Shown here: in pieces, positions 6,424 through 10,361 of the stretch
Layout of the letters: every line of letters starts with the position of its first letter
Numbering within the stretch: position 1 is the stretch's first letter
Notes under the pieces: generated by a model
Database searches by the model: none
What the model was told of the DNA's origin: nothing
The model's input: only the letters and a program-made list of their open reading frames with translations
Made by a program: the position numbers and the translations under genes
NCBI GenBank assembly: GCA_019313765.1
Contig: JAFDAP010000031.1
Span: 1-10,361 of the forward strand
DNA length: 10,361 bases
Source: Deltaproteobacteria bacterium
GTDB lineage: Bacteria; Desulfobacterota; DSM-4660; Desulfatiglandales; Desulfatiglandaceae
Reading direction: 5' to 3'

Positions 6424-6437
6424 TCCCGCCGGCGGGA
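6424..6437. repeat. GC palindrome TCCCGCCGGCGGGA
   Basis: This is a perfect 14 bp palindrome between the divergent cold-shock and kdsD-type genes. It shares its core arms with the 16 bp palindrome at 1303-1318. It could be the remnant of a larger dispersed element or a protein-binding site. Confidence 0.5.
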
Positions 6438-6467
6438 TTTAATAAATTCGCAAAGCAATTTTATGTC

Positions 6468-6496
6468 TTGAGAACGTTCAATGAAAGTGTTAAAGA
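6468..6496 (+). promoter_or_regulatory. Weak candidate promoter for the kdsD-type gene
   Basis: TTGAGA (6468-6473) and TAAAGA (6491-6496) are separated by 17 bp, ending about 40 bp before the ATG at 6537. Four of six bases match consensus in each box. The position fits the start of the plus-strand gene group. Confidence 0.3.
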
Positions 6497-6500
6497 AAAA

Positions 6501-6519
6501 CCTTGAACCTTCGAACCCT
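6501..6519. repeat. Inverse copy of the GGTTCAA-type short repeat
   Basis: CCTTGAACCTTCGAACCCT at this site is nearly the reverse complement of the repeat at 2803-2820 (three differences). It sits within the leader of the kdsD-type gene, directly before its weak ribosome binding region. Confidence 0.45.
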
Positions 6520-6536
6520 TACTGGAAAAATATGTC

Positions 6537-7538
6537 ATGGTCATTGAACAAGCAAAAGAAGTTCTAAAAATAGAGGCCCAGAGCATCCTGAGCTTAGTGG
6601 AACGTATTGGACCCGAATTTGAAAAGGCCGTGGATATTATTCTTGAGGCCAAAGGAAGGGTCATCCTCACAGGCATGGGAAAATCAGGTCTGATCGCTAA
6701 GAAAATCGTTGCCACCTTTAACAGCACTGGGACCCCTTCCCTGTTCCTTCATCCGGCAGAGGCAACCCACGGTGATTTAGGCATGGTGACCACTGACAAT
6801 ATCGTCTTAGCCATATCCCACAGTGGTCAGACCGTCGAAATCAATGCCATATTACCTATCCTCAAAAAAATGGGGGCTAAGATTATCGCCTTTACGGGAG
6901 GCCTGGATTCACCAATGGCAAAGGCATCCGACGTGGTGATTGATGTGGGCGTGGAAAGGGAGGCATGTCCCATGGGCATGGCTCCGACGGCCAGCACCAC
7001 GGCCGCCTTAGCCATGGGTGACGCCCTTGCAGTGGTCCTGATCAATCGCCGGCGCTTTAACCAGGATGATTTCAGGAAATTTCATCCGGGCGGAAGCCTC
7101 GGAGAGCGTCTTGCCATCAGGGTCAGCCAGGTCATGCTCACCGACGATCATATCCCGCAAATCCAGTTAGGCTCACAGGTTCGGCAGGCCATCGAGGAAA
7201 TTAATGCCAAAAAGATCGGCGCCACCCTGATCGTTGACAAGGATCAAAAGCTTACAGGTATTATTACGGACGGCGATTTGCGGAGGGCACTTGTCACGGA
7301 AACAAACATCCATGAGATGCGGGTGGAGGATATTATGTCCCCGTCTCCCATGACCATAGACGAAGACCAGACCGCGGCCGAGGCATTGGGCCTCATGGAA
7401 TTCAATGCAATTACCCACCTTGTTATTGTGGATAGATTCAATTGTGTCAAAGGTCTTGTCCACCTTCACGACCTCTTAGGAAGAGAGGAATTCAGAGCCA
7501 ATGGAGGCATTAATCGCACCCCGGGGGCTCATAGTTGA
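6537..7538 (+). CDS. kdsD: D-arabinose-5-phosphate isomerase (SIS plus tandem CBS)
   Basis: This 333-residue cytoplasmic enzyme interconverts ribulose 5-phosphate and arabinose 5-phosphate, the first step of Kdo synthesis for LPS. The length is close to that of E. coli KdsD (328). The SIS domain spans about 25-175 with TGMGKSG (45-51), HPAEATHGDLGM (72-83) and SHSGQT (94-99). Two CBS domains follow (about 200-255 and 266-318). The catalytic residues I recall for E. coli KdsD (K59, E111, E152, H193) map with a constant offset of ten to K49, E101, E142 and H183 (FHPGGSLGERL). The ribosome binding site is weak. The C-terminus extends past the usual end because the last 38 bp overlap the next gene, which suggests translational coupling. 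KpsF/GutQ-type paralogues have the same fold, so the exact paralogue is inferred. Confidence 0.93.
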   Translation: MVIEQAKEVLKIEAQSILSLVERIGPEFEKAVDIILEAKGRVILTGMGKSGLIAKKIVATFNSTGTPSLFLHPAEATHGDLGMVTTDNIVLAISHSGQTVEINAILPILKKMGAKIIAFTGGLDSPMAKASDVVIDVGVEREACPMGMAPTASTTAALAMGDALAVVLINRRRFNQDDFRKFHPGGSLGERLAIRVSQVMLTDDHIPQIQLGSQVRQAIEEINAKKIGATLIVDKDQKLTGIITDGDLRRALVTETNIHEMRVEDIMSPSPMTIDEDQTAAEALGLMEFNAITHLVIVDRFNCVKGLVHLHDLLGREEFRANGGINRTPGAHS

Positions 7539-8454
7539 CCTGATTACCCCGCTTAAAATCGACCGGTCCATTGATGGTCGAGGGCTGGGAAGACTTTTGG
7601 ATAGGTTAACTCCTCATGCCCAGGCAATCCTTTTGGCCGGTCCCGGCGCAGGCGAAGGGAAAAACCTTGAGCTTGATCAACGTTTAGAACTCGTTGAAAA
7701 GGCCCTTGTTGTAATCCGCGGCAGTATCCCCGTCCTGATATGGGTCACCGGGGATACAGAGGAAAAAACAAGGAAGACCCTCCTGACCCATAAGAATGTG
7801 CTTGAAAAACGGGGTTATCAAGGACAGGTTTTCTGGGTTGACACACCCCTTTACTATCACAGCAACCGGGGTTTGCCCGACCATTATGATGACCTGTGCT
7901 CAATGGTGGATCAGCCCTTTATCCTCCATAATGATCCTGAAATGATAAAAGGGCTGGCCAAACCTATTAAAAGGAATAATATCCGCACAAGTATTTTAAA
8001 AGAATTAGCCTGCTTAGAGAAAATGGTCGCTTTGATCTTTCAGGGGTCTCTTGACAGGGCCAATAACTATCAGAGGGCATCCCGCAGAAGGGCCAACTTC
8101 AGGATCTATGATGGAGACGAAACCCATTTCCTGGACTATCCCAGCATGAGTGGCGTTGTGTCCATAGGCGCCAATCTCACGCCCAAGGCCTGGCAGAGGA
8201 TTACGCAGTCGTCCCTTAAATTGACAGGTGATCCAAAAGACTACCCTGACTCCCTCCAGCAGGTCTGGGAATCAGGTGGTTACCTCCGTAACCTCATGGA
8301 CATCTATCATCAAATGCCCGTGGCCATTGTCAAAGGGGTCCTCTCGAACATGGGCATCATAGAAACACCCACTTGCGCCTTCCCGGTTGAAAATCCGGAG
8401 GAACCAAAGAGGCGGGTTAAGGAATTAATGACCCGCTTCGGGGATTCCCATTAA
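7501..8454 (+). CDS. DapA/N-acetylneuraminate-lyase superfamily aldolase, divergent
   Basis: The 317-residue protein is somewhat longer than typical DapA (about 292). It has the class I aldolase (beta/alpha)8 pattern: GLIVDLITPLK at the start, the conserved GE of the substrate loop (G51-E52), TPLYY (115-119) where DapA has its catalytic Tyr, ILHNDP (141-146) for the usual YNxP, and the Schiff-base lysine K167 in ILKEL. The two threonines that hold the pyruvate carboxylate in DapA (GTTGE) read as Gly49-Ala50 here, so dihydrodipicolinate synthase activity is doubtful. Its ATG lies 38 bp inside the kdsD-type gene, with a GAGAGG about 12 nt upstream. Pairing with an arabinose-5-phosphate isomerase hints at a sugar-acid aldolase acting on a 2-keto-3-deoxy compound. 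That substrate is inference. Confidence 0.8.
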   Translation: MEALIAPRGLIVDLITPLKIDRSIDGRGLGRLLDRLTPHAQAILLAGPGAGEGKNLELDQRLELVEKALVVIRGSIPVLIWVTGDTEEKTRKTLLTHKNVLEKRGYQGQVFWVDTPLYYHSNRGLPDHYDDLCSMVDQPFILHNDPEMIKGLAKPIKRNNIRTSILKELACLEKMVALIFQGSLDRANNYQRASRRRANFRIYDGDETHFLDYPSMSGVVSIGANLTPKAWQRITQSSLKLTGDPKDYPDSLQQVWESGGYLRNLMDIYHQMPVAIVKGVLSNMGIIETPTCAFPVENPEEPKRRVKELMTRFGDSH

Positions 8455-8478
8455 ACCCTAATACAGCGACTTTAGGGT
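8455..8478 (+). promoter_or_regulatory. Intergenic hairpin before the membrane-protein gene
   Basis: ACCCTAA (8455-8461) and TTAGGGT (8472-8478) form a perfect 7 bp stem with a 10 nt loop directly after the aldolase stop codon. No T-run follows, so it is not a standard terminator. It abuts the ribosome binding region of the gene at 8488 and could modulate its translation or stabilise the mRNA end. Confidence 0.35.
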
Positions 8479-8487
8479 AAGTTCAGG

Positions 8488-9270
8488 ATGGCAACAAAAA
8501 ACCGGAGACAAAACATCAACCCCCAAGAACCATCACGAGAAGTGGCCGGGCGCTGGACCTGGGTAGTTACTTTTGCCATTGCGTTCGCATGGGTGGAGGC
8601 TGCAATTGTTGTCTATCTTCGTGAGATCTACTTTGAGGGTTCTTTCTATTTCCCTCTCGTACTGGAATGGAGGGACGGCAAACTCGTTGTTGACCACCTA
8701 ATGCACATCGAGTTCGGCCGGGAGATCGCGACGATCCTCATGCTTGCGGCAGTGGGCTGCGCATCCGGAAAGAATGCTCTTCAAAAGTTTTGCTTTTTCA
8801 TGATCGCTTTCGGGATCTGGGATATATTCTACTACATCTGGCTTTGGGTCATGGTCGGATGGCCCGAGAGCCTCATGACCTGGGATCTTCTCTTTTTTGT
8901 GCCCCTCCCGTGGGTAGGTCCGGTTATAACACCGGTGTTGATTGCCCTGACAATGGCAGCAGCAGGATCACTTATAATCTACTATGAGGAAAAGGGGAGT
9001 GTTATCGCATGGCGCTGGTATGACTGGGTAATTGAATTAGGCTGCGGCAGCCTGGTGATCGTTGCCTTCTGCTGGGACTGGAAGAACATTATACGCCTGC
9101 CGGGCGATGTCCCGTACACAGGCATTCCCAATCCCTTTGCCTGGTGGCTTTACTTACCGGCATATATCTTTTCCGTAGCCTACTTCGCCGTGAGGCTCAG
9201 ACAAATCGTTTTGTACAGCGTAGGTTTGGAACGGGTTGACCAAACACAAAAAAGGCAGCGCCATTTCTGA
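8488..9270 (+). CDS. Multi-pass inner-membrane protein, conserved, function unknown
   Basis: The product has 260 residues with about six hydrophobic helices: roughly 24-45, 78-94, 100-123, 141-164, 180-197 and 217-236. The N-terminal 20 residues and the C-terminus are polar and basic. Well-marked motifs suggest function rather than simple packing: FAWVEAAIVVYLR (33-45), HIEFGREIATILML (73-86), WDIFYYIWL (111-119), and WPESLMTWDLLFFVPLPW (125-142). The acidic-aromatic composition of these segments (E37, E75, E79, D112, E127, D133) is unusual for membrane helices. I recall similar unnamed membrane proteins in other bacteria but no function. It follows the aldolase gene after 33 bp on the same strand and is probably cotranscribed. 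A weak GGTAAGTTCAGG precedes the ATG. Confidence 0.8.
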   Translation: MATKNRRQNINPQEPSREVAGRWTWVVTFAIAFAWVEAAIVVYLREIYFEGSFYFPLVLEWRDGKLVVDHLMHIEFGREIATILMLAAVGCASGKNALQKFCFFMIAFGIWDIFYYIWLWVMVGWPESLMTWDLLFFVPLPWVGPVITPVLIALTMAAAGSLIIYYEEKGSVIAWRWYDWVIELGCGSLVIVAFCWDWKNIIRLPGDVPYTGIPNPFAWWLYLPAYIFSVAYFAVRLRQIVLYSVGLERVDQTQKRQRHF

Positions 9271-9303
9271 CTCTGCCCGAATACTTGGTAACTCTGGAGA
9301 GGG

Positions 9304-9522
9304 TTAGCTATAAAGACTATTTGCCTTTGTAATCAACCTTAGAGGAACACTGTACCACCTGTTCAACCTGATCCATCCTAATCTCCGCTCCACTTGTGAT
9401 CTTCGCTCTGTCCATTTCCTTCTCTCCACTCCTCCGTTCAAGAAGTAATCAGGATTATATACCCAGCGTCTATCCTCTTCGGAGCGTCTATCGATCAAAG
9501 AGTTCCTTGCCCATAACAACAT
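9304..9522 (-). CDS. Small basic protein with repeated (D/E)RR triplets
   Basis: The product has 72 residues and is strongly basic. It carries five acidic-Arg-Arg triplets at 11-13, 17-19, 33-35, 39-41 and 45-47. Within each group they are spaced exactly six residues apart, separated by VYNPDYFLNGG (21-31). The section ends with GWIRLNRWYSV (49-59). I recall unnamed short proteins with RRSGxDRR and GGVERR motifs in Desulfobacterota and Geobacter relatives. They have no function known to me. The six-residue spacing argues that the frame is real. A GAGG lies about 10 nt before the ATG. It converges on the membrane-protein gene, leaving 33 bp between their stops, and follows the 9589-9810 gene after 66 bp. 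Confidence 0.65.
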   Translation of the reverse strand: MLLWARNSLIDRRSEEDRRWVYNPDYFLNGGVERRKWTERRSQVERRLGWIRLNRWYSVPLRLITKANSLYS

Positions 9523-9588
9523 GTTCCAAATTCCTCAGCTAAATTGTTGAAAAATGAATTTGCCTTGAATGCTGATTATTGATTCTGA

Positions 9589-9810
9589 TCAACTCTCTTT
9601 CATCTCTCTATGAATAGAAACAGAACTATTCATAACACACAAAAAATGAACCGTGGTTTTGATAATCCAACTTATCCAGACATATATTGCTATTTCATAT
9701 GATTTACATATTGTCGTAGATAAACCCTTGCGTAACCCCCTATCCAAAAGGCGGCAATATACGTGAAGTGGATTAAGACGATGTTGAATGGAAAGAAATC
9801 TCTCTACCAT
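9589..9810 (-). CDS. Small protein with NPLHVYCRL motif, function unknown
   Basis: The product has 73 residues. Residues 10-50 look protein-like: HRLNPLHVYCRLLDRGL, then KSYEIAIYVWISWII, which suggests an amphipathic helix followed by a hydrophobic helix (about 40-60). I have the impression of similar short sequences annotated as hypothetical in desulfobacterial genomes, but this is recollection. The ATG at 9810 has no clear Shine-Dalgarno. A candidate promoter (9882-9910) lies 70 bp upstream. The last 13 residues are low in conserved-looking features. It might be cotranscribed with the (D/E)RR gene at 9304-9522. Confidence 0.5.
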   Translation of the reverse strand: MVERFLSIQHRLNPLHVYCRLLDRGLRKGLSTTICKSYEIAIYVWISWIIKTTVHFLCVMNSSVSIHREMKES

Positions 9811-9881
9811 GGTTTATTGTCCGAATTCTAATTTGTTTCTATCCAGAAATGGCAATGTTTCACTATCTCGATTTTGATTTT

Positions 9882-9910
9882 ATATTAAATATCAGCAAAT
9901 AACGGGCCAA
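9882..9910 (-). promoter_or_regulatory. Candidate promoter for the small minus-strand genes
   Basis: On the minus strand TTGGCC (9910-9905) is followed after 17 bp by TAATAT (9887-9882). Each box matches four of six consensus bases. Transcription would start near 9876, about 66 nt before the ATG at 9810. Confidence 0.35.
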
Positions 9911-9927
9911 TAGTTGGGAAATCTAAA

Positions 9928-9949
9928 AAAAATCATTGGAATGATTTTT
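9928..9949. terminator. Perfect 10 bp AT hairpin, possible bidirectional terminator
   Basis: AAAAATCATT (9928-9937) and AATGATTTTT (9940-9949) are perfect inverted repeats with a GG between them. The stem is followed by T-rich sequence in both directions because the arms end in A and T runs. The low GC content makes it a weak terminator. It could also be a protein-binding dyad. Confidence 0.35.
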
Positions 9950-10044
9950 AATCATAAAAATCAATAGATTACATATTAATCGTTTCGGGTTTCTTTGAAC
10001 GGCAGGGTTAGAGAAGGGTCTAAGGACGAAAGGTAGTAATAAAA

Positions 10045-10104
10045 TACCACTTTTGTGTGTAAAACAATTCCACTTTGTGGTAAAAATTTACACACTTTCA
10101 CCAA
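10045..10104. repeat. Cluster of CACTTT-centred repeats with nested dyads, possible transposon end
   Basis: CACTTT recurs at 10048, 10071 and 10093, spaced 23 and 22 bp, each followed by related GTG/CACC and A-rich sequence. Nested inverted repeats are TACCAC (10045-10050) with GTGGTA (10077-10082), and GTGTGTAAA (10055-10063) with TTTACACAC (10087-10095). Repeats of this size and spacing are known at the ends of IS21-family elements, and a solo end or relic is one reading. No transposase is in the window. A multi-site operator is the alternative. Confidence 0.4.
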
Positions 10105-10212
10105 GTTAACGGGAAAATTAAAAAATCAGATTGAACCACCTCCCAACCGGGTTGAAAATAAATAGACAGGCCCGTATGGGAATGGTAATTTTTATTCGGC
10201 TTTTAAAACCTG

Positions 10213-10250
10213 GTCCTCAGGGACCGTCGAAGATCCCGCTACGCGGGGGT
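10213..10250. repeat. Two adjacent GC-rich hairpins
   Basis: GGTCC-TCAG-GGACC (10213-10226) is followed by GATCCCGC/GCGGGGGTC around TAC (10232-10250, one mismatch). The second stem resembles the CCCGC/GCGGG core of the elements at 1303-1318 and 5679-5691. It may be another member of the dispersed palindrome family. Confidence 0.45.
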
Positions 10251-10361
10251 CAGAGATAGATGGCTTTGCCGTTCAAAATGAAAATCAGTTGAGTCAAATG
10301 GTTGCGGTTGCGCAGCTCGTTTCGGGATTCGTGTGTCGGTTACGAACAAACCTACAAAGCA

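Larger units (their letters stand above)
9811..10361. other. AT-rich region of 551 bp, apparently non-coding
   Basis: No frame longer than about 40 codons with a start looks protein-like. The region holds a candidate minus-strand promoter (9882-9910), an AT hairpin (9928-9949), a repeat cluster (10045-10104) and two GC-rich hairpins (10213-10250). On the minus strand a frame is open from the right edge to a TAG at 10241-10239 (40 codons). It could be the tail of a gene beyond the window, but nothing in it is recognisable. Confidence 0.55.

Noticed and set aside
10239..10361. Possible gene tail on the minus strand from the right edge to a TAG at 10241-10239
   Set aside because: Forty open codons are not significant, the sequence is unrecognised, and the stop falls inside a palindromic repeat.
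10299..10361. Apparent tRNA-like word (GCGGTTGCGCAGCTCG) near the right edge
   Set aside because: The following bases do not form D, anticodon and T arms, so no tRNA can be supported.

Overview
The window looks like a chromosomal segment of a Gram-negative anaerobe, most likely an uncultured Desulfobacterota (former Deltaproteobacteria) member. This rests on recalled family resemblance, not a search. The pointers are a cytoplasmic-type molybdopterin oxidoreductase next to an HdrB/HdrC-like iron-sulfur protein, an ADP-forming acyl-CoA synthetase subunit, a GAF-cyclase, an arabinose-5-phosphate isomerase (LPS-type sugar metabolism), and several families of short dispersed intergenic repeats.

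Left part (1-5596, all minus strand). Read in the direction of transcription, the order is: GAF plus class III nucleotide cyclase (5596-4295), NDP-forming acyl-CoA synthetase alpha-type subunit (4305-2845, overlapping the cyclase by 11 bp), Fe-S/CCG protein (2759-1761), and, after a 516 bp repeat-filled gap, a molybdopterin (MopB) oxidoreductase that runs off the left edge (1244 to <1). The first three form a probable operon. The gap before the fourth holds a GC-rich palindrome and an AT-rich imperfect inverted repeat of about 250 bp. A reasonable inference is a catabolic redox module: MopB oxidises or reduces a substrate, the Hdr-like protein passes electrons, the CoA synthetase subunit handles an acyl-CoA, and the cyclase links expression or activity to a ligand sensed by GAF. 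Neither the substrate nor the missing partners (the ATP-grasp beta subunit of the synthetase and an electron acceptor) can be read from this window.

Middle (5597-6536). A cold-shock protein gene on the minus strand has a near-consensus sigma70 promoter (TTGACG-N17-TATAAT), a leader of roughly 115 nt with a hairpin, a strong Shine-Dalgarno with a TTG start, and a clear intrinsic terminator. It is flanked by GC-rich palindromes of the same general kind as the one at 1297-1355.

Right part (6537-9270, plus strand). kdsD-type arabinose-5-phosphate isomerase overlaps by 38 bp a divergent DapA/N-acetylneuraminate-lyase superfamily aldolase. A six-helix membrane protein of unknown function follows. 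Two small minus-strand genes converge on them: a 72-residue protein with regularly spaced (D/E)RR triplets, and a 73-residue protein with an NPLHVYCRL motif. The last 550 bp (9811-10361) are AT-rich and appear non-coding. They hold a perfect 10 bp hairpin, a cluster of three CACTTT-centred repeats about 22 bp apart that may be a solo transposon end, and another GC-rich double hairpin.

Nothing in the window is demonstrably a new system. The best leads are the cyclase with altered catalytic residues heading a redox/CoA operon, the MopB enzyme without a Cys/Sec/Ser at the expected metal-ligand position, and the kdsD-aldolase pair.
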